From contig JASBNA010000021.1 in assembly GCA_038087015.1 (NCBI GenBank), positions 62,001 through 126,000 of the forward strand: a DNA stretch of 64,000 nucleotides. Direction: 5' to 3'. Numbering within the stretch: position 1 is the stretch's first letter; every line of letters starts with the position of its first letter. Source of the DNA: Cerrena zonata (taxonomy: Eukaryota > Basidiomycota > Agaricomycetes > Polyporales > Cerrenaceae). Positions 1-9,684 of the stretch are shown here, piece by piece. Position numbers and translations under genes: made by a program. The notes under the pieces were generated by a model. It saw nothing but the letters and a program-made list of their open reading frames with translations. It was not told the DNA's origin and did not search any database.

Positions 1-1166
1 TGTGGTTAACAAGATCGAAGGATTTCGATAGATGCCAAGCACAAATACGACGGGGGATGTTGTAGCAGAAATATTCCCTAAACTCTGGACAACCGTGAAA
101 ACTGGCCATGGGCTATGAAAGTGGGAACGCATAAGATAAAAAGATATAACAGAAATAAAGAGAGGTACTTACTTTCCCATTTGTACTGGAGGCGTGTTCA
201 GTGTACCCGTTGCAACTCCATTGGTGCTAAAAGTACGTCGAGAACTATCCGCTTCCCCTTCCACTGCTGATACAGAAGGCCCCTGAACGAACGTGTCTTA
301 GTATAGGTCGAAGCACTATATGGAGAAGCTCACCGATTGGGCTCCTAGAACGGCTATCATGTCTTGTGCACGATTGTCATCCTCAACGAGTGCCGTGGGC
401 ACGTTTAGTTGTATTTGATGAAACTTTGAAGAGGATGTTCCGGATGTACTAGTACTCCATGTGACAATATCGCTTGTTCTTGTTGCTTTAGTTATGAACT
501 CTGTACAACGATAAACCGTATATTAAGTACAATGTGGGATTCAAGTTGCTGTCAACCTATTGAGGCAACGCGACTGACCTGCACTAATATCCATGTAAAG
601 TTGTACATCGTGCTGCAGCCCGTCAGTGAAATTGATGTCCACTGAGATATATGAAAACGGTATGGATTGTTTGACAGGATCTGATCTCTTAGTCAGGATA
701 TCAGCAAAGCTCATAAAAATCCGTGGACATAAGGCGAGATTACCTCGATTGGCGACAAGAACGTTGCAGTCAGTTGTGCAGGTCCGGCAGCGTAAGTGTA
801 GATAGTACGAGTAGGAGTGATCTGTATGTTAGTAACGTTTGCGCTGACTGGGTTTATGCCCGGCGCTTTACCAAGCCATTGGTACGCCTGGTTGTCAACT
901 CGGACCAGACCCTCCCATCCCAGATTCTATTGAGACATATGTAAGCGGACCTGTTTGATGAAGAAGAAGAAAGGGGTTACATCACGGTTCCAGAACATGG
1001 GCCAACTGCCATTGAGGTTTGTTTGCTTAGTCCACGCATGGAGCGATGGAGATTTTATCGCGAGTGGCAGCACGAACGGCAATGGAGACGACTGGGTGGC
1101 CTGCGAGGATACAAATGGAAGCAACAATAGAAAGACCCAAGATAGTGTCCAGACATGTATGAACAT
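1..1166 (-). CDS. gtaA: GtaA-like membrane glutaminase, copy A (5' part, runs off the left edge)
   Basis: N-terminal portion of a protein of the fungal glutaminase A family (DUF4964/DUF5127/DUF4965/DUF1793 architecture). The start at 1166 gives a signal peptide followed by the motif PLPFVLPLAIKSPSLHAW and SWPMFWNRD. Exon 1 is 1166-981 and exon 2 is 926-744 (GWEGLVRVDNQAYQWLG), with GT/AG borders. Four further exons can be read to the edge and all are open, so this copy is probably functional as far as it is visible. The other copies (B, C, D) show that about two thirds of the protein, including the DUF1793 region and C-terminal membrane anchor, should lie outside the window. Family members act on glutamine outside the cell; activity here is inferred only from family. 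It lies downstream of, and on the same strand as, the viroplasmin-domain gene. Confidence 0.8.
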
Positions 1167-2021
1167 GGTTTTGAGGACGTACAGAACAAAAGGAGCAGAG
1201 AACTGAATGAGAGTGGAAGGAATAGAGCGAAGAGGAGAAACGAACTAGGTCTGTCAAGACGACATCTTTGTAATTCCACATCCGAGTACACCGCACGAAG
1301 ATCGGCTTGCCGAGTCCTATTCTGTTAAACGCGTATGCGCATAGGTATACAATGGCAATGATGAAGCCCCCGATGTCAATCGCATGATCGTGTCATATGA
1401 GTGGGAGATGGAAGTACTCAACTATCAAACAAGCCATCAAGAAGCCTGGCGCAGGCTGTATCTGTGATGCATGTGATGGGTAATTACAGTAACAGTAAAC
1501 GTAATTGAAATTTGCACCAACCCCATAAAGAGATTACCGCCTCGTGAACGTCTAATGAGTACCCGCTGTCAGAGAAATACCTAACGGTCATTGTAATGGA
1601 CTCAGGTGAGGTTATCCATGAAGTCATCCGAGGCGACTACATAGTAGTTTACGAGAACGACGGTGGGAACGACAACTTCTGCGCAGATTGGGGCGGCTCC
1701 AGACCGGTAAGTGCTGTTCATCATCAATGCATAATAATATCATAGCCCTACACGGTTTGAATACACCTTAGTGCCTTGGCTGACGCGGCTATCCCACCTT
1801 CAGGGTAAACCACTTTGGAAACAATCAGGGATGTCAATCGTAACAACACATCTTACATATCATGTCAAAACGCTAGCAAGTATACACCCAATCGTAGTAA
1901 GTGTAGCAGGAAAGGACAACAACAAAAAACACGGGGAGACATAACTTTCATGCTGGTGAGTAGTGGTATTGGGTAACGCTTCGTGAAACTCATGATACAG
2001 GTGAGGGACAAAATCGGGTTT
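1167..2021. other. Spacer between copy A and the viroplasmin-domain gene, with one conserved open fragment
   Basis: No complete gene is seen. On the plus strand, about 1545-1710 is open and ends at a good splice donor (GTAAGT at 1711). It reads as a plausible coding exon with the motifs YLTVIVMDSGEV and YENDGGNDNFCADWGG. A degraded match in opposite orientation precedes GtaA copy C near 20,950-21,010. The stretch 1700-2020 also resembles the 3' flank of the viroplasmin-gene relic at 14.9-15.2 kb. Confidence 0.4.
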
Positions 2022-4405
2022 CTAAACTTCTCGCTGAACGAATGGTCGAATAGTTTGGGTATCGCGCGATCTAGGAGAAGGTCTCCCAAACGCCGGATTG
2101 CTGCCAACAGAAGTGCAAAAAAGCAAAGAATCAGCGCCTGTCATCAACGAAACTCAACAGCGACTCCGGACCTATTTCACATACTTACTTGGCTGGCAAC
2201 GAAGTGCTTCTAGCAATAGGTGATCGCGGATCTAATCCAGGGCTGTGAGAGATATTAGGCACACTGAGAGTCGACAATCCCAAAGCTCCTGCAAATTCCA
2301 TCTGACGATTCAACGGAGAAAGCGGGTTGTGTTGAGAGACTGGGGTCGCAGGTACAGTGTCGCCGCCCACTGTTGACGCGGACTGGGATTGAGATCGAGA
2401 TGGGGGCTGGGACTGGTGACAATGACAATGACAGGTCGGACAAATGGAGACAGGACCTCGAGTGTCAGACCTGTCAGGGTTGGCTTCAGTTTGACTTTGA
2501 GTTTCGGTTTGAGTTTGAATCCCGGTCTCTGAGTAGGTACGTCGAGGAGGAAAGACACGTTTAGGTGATTCATCATAATTAGGATTCGAAATCAGGTGGA
2601 CCCTATCACTCGACCACCCCTCCATCATCGAACCTCTCAATGAGGAACTAGACGATCCCTCCATAGAATGTAGGATGGCAGGCCCGTCATTCTCGTGGAG
2701 ATTCATCACTGGTGGAGTTGTTGGTTGCAACTCTGGCGAAGATGGCGCAGTGGCGAATCCATCATCTTCAAACTCTTCAAGTTCTTCACGCTCGTCAATG
2801 GAGACACGATGATCAATTGGCTCAGGAGAAGACCCTCCTGATTCGTAATAAGTCACGTCGGTTTTTGGTGACCAATCCGGATCGTCAGTACGTGAACGTG
2901 AAGGCGCAGGTGACGGAGTCCTCGCAGAACGGTGCGAACGATGAGCATGGGAAGAATGGGAAGAACGTGAAGTATGAGAAGATTTGGAAGGTTTTGTAGA
3001 TCCCGGTGTGCCCGCCGTTCCTGTCGTAATAGAAGAATATGTTCTTCTATGGCGACGGTCACGATCTGCAGTAGAATCTGCTTCTACATGTGATCGTGAA
3101 GTATGTTTGCTTGATGATGTACGGCTCGAATGTGCCTTTCCGGATGAATCCGTACTACCATCTCTGGCTGAACGAGCTAACGCAGAGGAGAATGGTGTTC
3201 CTTTCGAAGTGCCCTCCGTCAGAGAACGCGAGGAGGACTTATGTTTACGCTCGGACTTCGAAGATTTCGATTTCCCACTCCCAGACGACGACGAACCCAG
3301 CGCAGGACTCGCATCTGGAGAAGCAACAGAGGAAAGAGAGGACAAATGCCTACTCGACATCATCGTAGACCCAGAGCCAGATTCCACCTGAGTAATCTCC
3401 GTAGGCGGAGACGATCGTATCGACCTCGAATAATTCGTCGACCGGCGGCTGGAATGATTAGATGTCCGAGAATACTCGTATCCTTCGTTACTATTAGCAT
3501 TGACAGTACCATGTCGCCTCCTTTCAGAGGAAACGGACAGATTATCCAATGCATTCTGGACTGTTCCCACTGTAGGAGGCGATGATGCGTCATTTCGGTT
3601 TCGATGAGTCTGATTTTGACTTCGGCTGCTGTTGCTACGCTCGGTTTTGGGGACCAGTACACTGGCGACTCTGGTAGCGCTCGTACTGGTAGATTGTGGT
3701 TCAATACGAGTGGAAGTGGAAGCGGTGGGTTGGAGTTCACAGGGAGCAGAGCGAGTAGGATAGAGGGTAATGCCAGTCGGACGAGGATTTTCAGGGGTTG
3801 CAGTACTGTATCCGCTGCCTCCACTGTTGCTCCCATTACCATTCCCTCCAGAACGACCTCCATTTCCAGTATTAGCATTAGCATTACCACTTCCTCCAGG
3901 GCGACTTCCATTCCCAGCATGAGCATTAGCACCAGTAACAGCTCTAGTACCAGCATCAGCTCTAGTACCAGCCTGAGCACCAGCGTTATCACCGCCATTA
4001 CCGCCACCTCCTCCATGTCCTCCTCCACCTCCCGGAGGACTCGGTGGAGGCGGAGGAGGATGTCGATTGAACCTCGGGTCGTCCAAATCAGCATTAGCAC
4101 CAGGATCCCTAACGGTAACAGTCTTGACTCGATCATTTAAGTAAGCGTTGCGGTATGCTCTTCTCGCTTCTAGCATTGTTGGGTAGCCTTTGTATACCGA
4201 CTTTGGGACGCCTACGACTTTCTCGGCGGTTTCTTCCCTGTGGGATGTATTGTTCGTTAGAATGATAAATAGATGCACGCGAGAGCGAAAGAGAAGGAGA
4301 CAGCAGAAAGAAGTAAATGAGGATTCGGATGAGTTGGACTGACCAATTGTCGTATACACCTGGATTGGTCCCGACGATAACGACATATGCGTTCTTCACT
4401 CCCAT
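2022..4405 (-). CDS. Viroplasmin/RNase H1 N-terminal domain protein with long Ser-rich tail
   Basis: Three-exon model: 4405-4344, 4237-2189 and 2100-2022, total 729 residues. Residues about 5-50 read AYVVIVGTNPGVYDNW, then across the first intron EETAEKVVGVPKSVYKGYP and LEARRAY. This is the compact domain found at the N terminus of RNase H1 and in viroplasmin-type proteins, which binds RNA or RNA/DNA hybrids. The rest is low complexity: Gly/Asn/Ala-rich, then very Ser/Arg-rich, then acidic patches, with a cluster of Cys and His (CPTCHCHCH) near residue 640. There is no catalytic RNase H domain. The last exon is my inference: the open frame stops at once after AAG, but GTAAGT there and a clean acceptor 87 nt on give a sensible C terminus. 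The start at 4405 gives the domain with no extra residues; an earlier start is possible. Degraded relics lie before GtaA copies B and D. Confidence 0.75.
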
Positions 4406-5334
4406 ACTATTGATCTGTCTTCCTCTTCTTCTGATTCGTACAAGCAATAAGCACACAGTTTGGGACAATGACTCGTCAAAAAACACAGCAAAGCAAGCAA
4501 ATATTGATGTAGCTCAATGACTCCAAGCACCCAGAGATGCTCGCAGATAGCGGGTGTAGTAGGCGTGGTGGGAGCCAGTGAATGCTTTTGAGGAGAACAA
4601 TGGGGAGAGGTGATATGAGAGGAGGCGAACGTACTATTAGGGATATCTGACTCGTGCATCAGGATAATATGGAACGCCGTGTGAGGGATCGGCTCCGTGC
4701 GCAAGTGCATGGCGATCAAACCGTATATGCACTCTATACCCCTAGAAGAACATCAAGAAACTCCGTTACAACAGGGATGGAAGGAGGAATACAATTCAGC
4801 GGCGGCTGCATGTCTGCGATATGGTTGTTCTAGGCGGAAAATCAGACGTTTGAAAAGGCGGCATGACGAGATGGTTGTTCACAAGGCTGCTCATGCAAGG
4901 AAAGTATACAGCTAGGTTTAAGATATCTCAATGGTAGGGATTGCAGTGCGCAGCGAGCTCAGCAGAAACATGACGAGGCGCAGTGTAATTGACAGAGAAG
5001 CTTTCAAAGATAGACGTACCTGTGTGCAGATATCCGAGAATCGATTCTAAAGTAAACTAAGCTCTCATATCGGCTGACATCGATATCCCTTTCGCTGGGA
5101 TGTAATTACCTCAAAGAGTCAAGCATGAATCCACGAGGGACCCAGGTATCTAACGTGATAAGGTTGGGTATAGAACGTGTAGAAACGTATGGAACTTGAG
5201 ACCAAGTTAAGAATTAGAATGAGCATATGTGGAGCGAAAAACAAAGAATGCAACAATGTAAACGAAAATCCTCGAAAACTAGTACTGACCGACCAACTAA
5301 TAATCTAGTCGGACCAATAGACGTATCAGTTGCA
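4406..5334. other. Intergenic, no gene recognised
   Basis: 5' flank of the viroplasmin-domain gene and 3' flank of ATG27. Short open frames are present on both strands (for example 72 codons at 4697-4915, plus), but none has recognisable motifs or neighbouring splice signals. I see no gene I can support. Confidence 0.5.
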
Positions 5335-6517
5335 CTATACTGCGATATATCCTCCCCTACTCGAAGAATGTCTCGGTCGGACTGCAGAGCATAGATGAGA
5401 GAGAACATCTTGGAGCATGTAAGGCACTTCTCGCCAGAAGTCACGGTGTCTAAGAGAAGTGTGTGAAATGAGAAGTTAGTCGAAATTCAAAATCTGTTGA
5501 TAGGAATATAAGGATATGAAGGTGTGATACGTACGGGATCAAGTCTAAACCAGTCGCGCCATACGTCGAATAGTTGTAATACGCTCCAACAGAGAAGTAG
5601 GCAATCAAGGCAATGAACAACCTACAAGGAGATACGTCAGAATAGATCAGGAAACCATGATCGCAGTGTATTATAGAGTGGGGTTGTAACTGCGATGTGA
5701 TGACTTACAGCAGGAAGAAATATCCAATGCCAGACCCCACAGACTCCGACTCTTTCTCATCATTACCACCTTTCTCATCGCCGCCTGAGGGGTCTCCGTC
5801 GCTTGGGGGACCGACGAAGTCACAGCCCGCAGGCGCAGACCATTCTACGTTGGCCACTTTACCATCATATGAAATGAATTTGGGGTCCGAGGTCTCGGTC
5901 GAACAGAGGAGTTTGAGGCCAAACGATTGCGGGAAGAGATCTGGAGAGGTGGTACTTGGATACGACGGGCCCTTGATGGTCAACTGGAGACCTTTTGGTG
6001 CTGTAGAGTTGCATGAACAACATGTAATCAGAGAGTACGTTAAAGTGCACTTACATGACAATGCTGAAGATTCGACAGCACTGAGGGTAGAGTTGGCGAG
6101 AGGAATGACAGAAGTTATACGGTGTCCTTCTTGTCCTTTGATATTAGTTATCGTCAGACATGCCCTGCTCCCCGACGGACACTGGCCGGAGCACAAGTCT
6201 CAGAATGCGCGATCCCAGGAGCCTATAGCCGTCATGAAACTGAAACGCCTGCTCACCTGGTCTTCTGAAGATACACCGTCCTGAGGTTTGAGATCCTCAC
6301 ATAGGTTAAAGCGTACGCTATCACGGTATTTGGTGGGTGGAGAGTCCCGCTCTCGTGAGGCGGAGTGTTCGCCTCCTATGGAGTGGAGGTCATATTTCTT
6401 GTCACCTATACTGAGATAGCAATCGAATGGAGAGTCGTCTTGCGTCAGACCAAACGTCACTAGGAATGATAATAGGAAAGCTAGAGTATGAAGACTATAG
6501 TATCGTCGTAGAATCAT
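5335..6517 (-). CDS. ATG27: Autophagy-related protein 27 (Atg27)
   Basis: Type I membrane protein that cycles between Golgi, endosome and vacuole and supplies membrane for Atg9-dependent autophagosome formation. Five exons. The start at 6517 gives a signal peptide (hydrophobic run LAFLLSFLVTFGL), then the mannose-6-phosphate-receptor-like lumenal domain with DCYLSIGDKKYDL, VRFNLCEDL, CPSGSRACL and WSAPAGCDF. A Ser/Gly/Asp-rich stem follows, then one membrane segment (IGYFFLLLFIALIAYFSVG) and a short cytosolic tail ending RGGYIAV, which is characteristic of the family. Introns have GT/AG borders; the first ends at CCGGCCAG just before CPSG, which restores the frame. All expected parts are present, so the gene looks intact. 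Its neighbours are unrelated. Confidence 0.93.
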
Positions 6518-6882
6518 GATGGACTAGAAGGTGATGAGGGAGTGACTGCAAGAAGGGACTATGTGGCCTTGGACGGTGCCGCGATGATTGTTGCGCTGTG
6601 CAGCCTCTCTACTGCACTCGACTCAACGCGTATAGCAGGACCCCGAGCTCAGTCGGCAGAGAGTGCTTACCTAAGACACGCGAGTCGGGGAAGGGACCTC
6701 GGACAGTGGTAATAATGCTGACGCGTGCACGACGCGTCACTGGTGTAGCCACAATATTAACCTGACCAGAGCAACCCTATTTGGCCTTTCTCTTCCTCTT
6801 ACCATTCCACTTCCATTCTTGCCAACTAACCACCACCACAGACTCAGGCGAAACATAATCGAAGTAGAAGATAGCTAGCAAG
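6518..6882. other. Divergent promoter region of ATG27 and the ataxin-3 homologue
   Basis: Both genes start from this 365-nt stretch in opposite directions, so it must hold both promoters. A pyrimidine-rich run near 6785-6835 precedes the plus-strand start. A tRNA-like A-box near 6636-6660 was considered and rejected. Confidence 0.5.
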
Positions 6883-8578
6883 ATGGCTTCCGTACAGGAT
6901 CTCATACCCTATATATTCCACGAGAGGCAGCAGGAAGGCTCGATGTTGTGTGCCCAGCACGCATTGAACTCGCTTTTGCGTATGTTTCTATCTCTCACGA
7001 TCGCATCCTATTTCTAACCAGATTCTATCTTCAGAAAATGCCTATGTCAGTGAAAATAAACATCGATCTCGGTGAATAAATATTTATATCTTCTATATTA
7101 TAGTTCACCGCCCCAGACCTATCCGAGATAGCTCATTCCTTGGATTCATTGGAATCAGGCGTCAGTGATGATGCAGTTGGAGCCAAAAGTGCCAACATGG
7201 ACGATACAGGTATATCTACCATCCGTACCGGAATAACATAATCTCAAAATCAAATTGTATCGCAGGATTCTTCTCCGTCCAAGTACTTGAAAAGGCCTTG
7301 CAAGTCTGGGGTTTAACGTGAGTGATTATTCCCCATATTTATACCAAAACAACGCAAATCCAACATATCTATCATTTTTAGACTCGTACGGTGGCGCAGT
7401 GAACAAATGAAGCCTTATCACGATCATCCCCAGTACGCCTCATCTCTGTAACCCACTTATCCCCCCTAACCACCTCATCCTTCAACCTTCGCTATTTTTA
7501 CTACCAGGAACCAAATGGCCTTCATTCTCAATCAAAGTCAACACTGGTACACTCTCCGCCGATTCGGAGATGTCAACCCCGACCCTTCCATAGACCACGG
7601 AGCAGGACACTGGTTCAACCTAAACTCGTCTCTCAACGAACCAGAATGGGTAGGAAAACTCTATCTAGGAATGTTCCTCCATACAGCCGAACAAGAAGGA
7701 TATTCGATTTTTGCCGTCACTCAGATTGATCCTGATGGTCCTTTGGCGTTGTTGAGAACGGAGGCGGATGAGGTGGCTATGACTGTACCGGAGAATGCGA
7801 CGAATGCTCCGGGGACGTATGGTGGAGGTGCTTCTTCGTTTGCGAGGAGAGATACGAAGAACTCGCTTGGATTGGAGGGTTTCGATGGGATGGAGGACGA
7901 GGATATGGAGTTACAAGCTGCTTTACAGGCTTCCATGATGGGTGCAAGCCCTGGTTCTTCATCTGCTGCGACTTATTACCCACCTACTCGACCTACTCGA
8001 CAATCCTCAGAACCACGAGCCTCTTCATCCACCTCCCGTTCCTTCAATCTCCCACTCCGATCCTCCACTACCGCAATGGAAGGAAGTCGAACATCCACAC
8101 GAACCCAATCTCGATTCACACCCGCACAACCTATCTACTCCGAACCAATAGAAGACGACTCAGACGAAGACATCGAAGAACTCCCCGCTACCCACTTCCC
8201 CGGCTACTTCGCCCCACCCATACCCATCCCTCACCCTGCCACGCGTTCCCCACAACACGCCGCAGCCCCTCTAGACGCAATCGAAGCCTCCCGTCGTCGC
8301 AACCAAGCGATGATGCAGGCTTTCCAACGCCAACAGCAAGCTGCTATGCAGTTCACACATGCGGAGGAACAAGCGAGGATTGATGCTGGGTTTGCGCCTA
8401 GGAGGAGGCAGACGAGACAGGAACAGGAGGATGAGGAGTTGATGAAAGCTATTGAGGAGAGTCGGGCTTTGCATGAGGCTAGGAATACTGCTGGGGCTGC
8501 TGGGACGAATGAGGAACCTATTGATGTGGACGGAGATGACGAGGAAGACGAGGATTATGTTATCCCTCCTCCGCCGAG

Positions 8579-8614
<36 letters not shown>

Positions 8615-8975
8615 GAGGAGTTTCGAGGAACATCGGGTATACGACGATGACGATGCGGAACTCCAAGCAGCACTAAAGGCATCCTTAGAAACCGTCCCAG
8701 ACGGGTTCAGACTCCCCAGCACACCTCCCCGAGCACCCGTATCCCTCCCCGGTCCCGGATTCATCTCAAACCCAGCATCCACCGCCTCGAGTTCCGATTC
8801 AGTCCCAGTAGTACCCCCTCTTACACGATCAGCGTCGGATTCGTCAGAAGCGGATACAGAGGAGTTTGAGACGGAGGCTGAGGAGGAGGTGGATGCGACG
8901 CCTGCGCCTGAACCTGCGAAAGCGGTGGATGTGGAGGAGATGAGGAGGATGCGGTTGGCTAGGTTTGGAGCTTGA
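6883..8975 (+). CDS. Ataxin-3-like Josephin deubiquitinase with polyQ tract
   Basis: Six exons (6883-6979, 7035-7045, 7104-7209, 7266-7317, 7382-7432, 7508-8975) give 594 residues; the second exon is only 11 nt. The N-terminal Josephin domain has the catalytic Cys in GSMLCAQHALNSLLQ, the His in NQSQHWYTLRRFG and the Asn in HWFNLNSS. A family-atypical insert (about 13 residues, DVNPDPSIDHGAG) lies between the His and Asn motifs. Three ubiquitin-interacting motifs follow: ELQAALQASM (about residue 235), ELMKAIEESRA (about 411) and ELQAALKASLE (about 485). Between the second and third is an uninterrupted run of 12 Gln at residues 464-475. The enzyme trims ubiquitin chains in protein quality control. 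Long Ser/Pro-rich linkers make it larger than the roughly 360-residue human protein. It looks intact. Confidence 0.93.
8580..8615 (+). repeat. CAA microsatellite encoding polyQ
   Basis: Eleven CAA codons and one closing CAG in frame inside the ataxin-3 homologue, encoding 12 Gln. A pure trinucleotide run like this is expected to vary in length between strains. Confidence 0.95.
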
Positions 8976-9684
8976 GTGGTTGTGATAATTTTTCGATGTC
9001 ATGCACTATCCCCGATCCCCGTCCCGACCTTCTTGCATTTTCTTGTTTTGTTTCTCTTTGCATACGTGACGACTGAGTACTGAGCAATGATACGATATGA
9101 TACGATACATTGACTATATATATGTGATACTTGCAGAAGCCCAATGGATTTGTAGACTTAGACAAATCGCGCAGGACATGTACAACAGCGTAGACCAACT
9201 GGCAATTCCAAGAAGAATAAGTTACGTGTTTTAGTGTCTAAAGAAATGAATGCTATCGTATAGATACAATATAGCCTGGGCATAAACTGTCCCAGTAGGA
9301 ATGAAGACGAAACTCGTGAGCTAGAAAACGATGGGGGAGGGTTGGAATAAGATAGATGTGTGTGTGGGCAGGCTCTAGCGAGTGGTTGTATGCAATTTAC
9401 GAATGAGGGGGTAGGTTAAAGAAAAAACATAAGATAACACCGATAGTAACCAAAAAATGCACCGAAAACCAAATTTTACACCAAAGAACCCGAGGTAGTA
9501 AAGTAATGGTAAAAGCATCTACGAGCAACCTGTTTCACGCCTCCACCAAAACCCGAACATTATCGTTATCCAAATAAAAATACGACACCGGCGGCGACTG
9601 CCAATAATCACCGGCACTTTCGACAACCAAATTCATATCCACATTCGATGTATGCACATAAGAGCAAGAGGGGGGTCCATATAG
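8976..9684. other. Convergent 3' flanks, no gene seen
   Basis: Lies between the stop of the ataxin-3 homologue (plus) and the stop of the next gene (minus). It is AT-rich, with TATATATA-like runs near 9115 suited to polyadenylation. I see no coding signal. Confidence 0.5.

Noticed and set aside
3360..4140. Long open frames on both strands inside the viroplasmin-domain gene (for example 258 codons minus, 178 codons plus)
   Set aside because: They are shadows of the low-complexity repeats: Leu/Met- or Ser/Thr/Ile-rich products with no domain.
2022..4405. Viroplasmin-domain gene as an integrated plant pararetrovirus fragment
   Set aside because: The same domain is standard in cellular RNase H1 and other fungal proteins, the gene has fungal-type introns, and no other viral gene lies nearby.
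6630..6700. tRNA-like sequence with an A-box-like GAGCTCAGTCGGCAGAG
   Set aside because: No B-box at the right distance and no acceptor-stem pairing that I could draw; one tRNA-like box alone is not enough.
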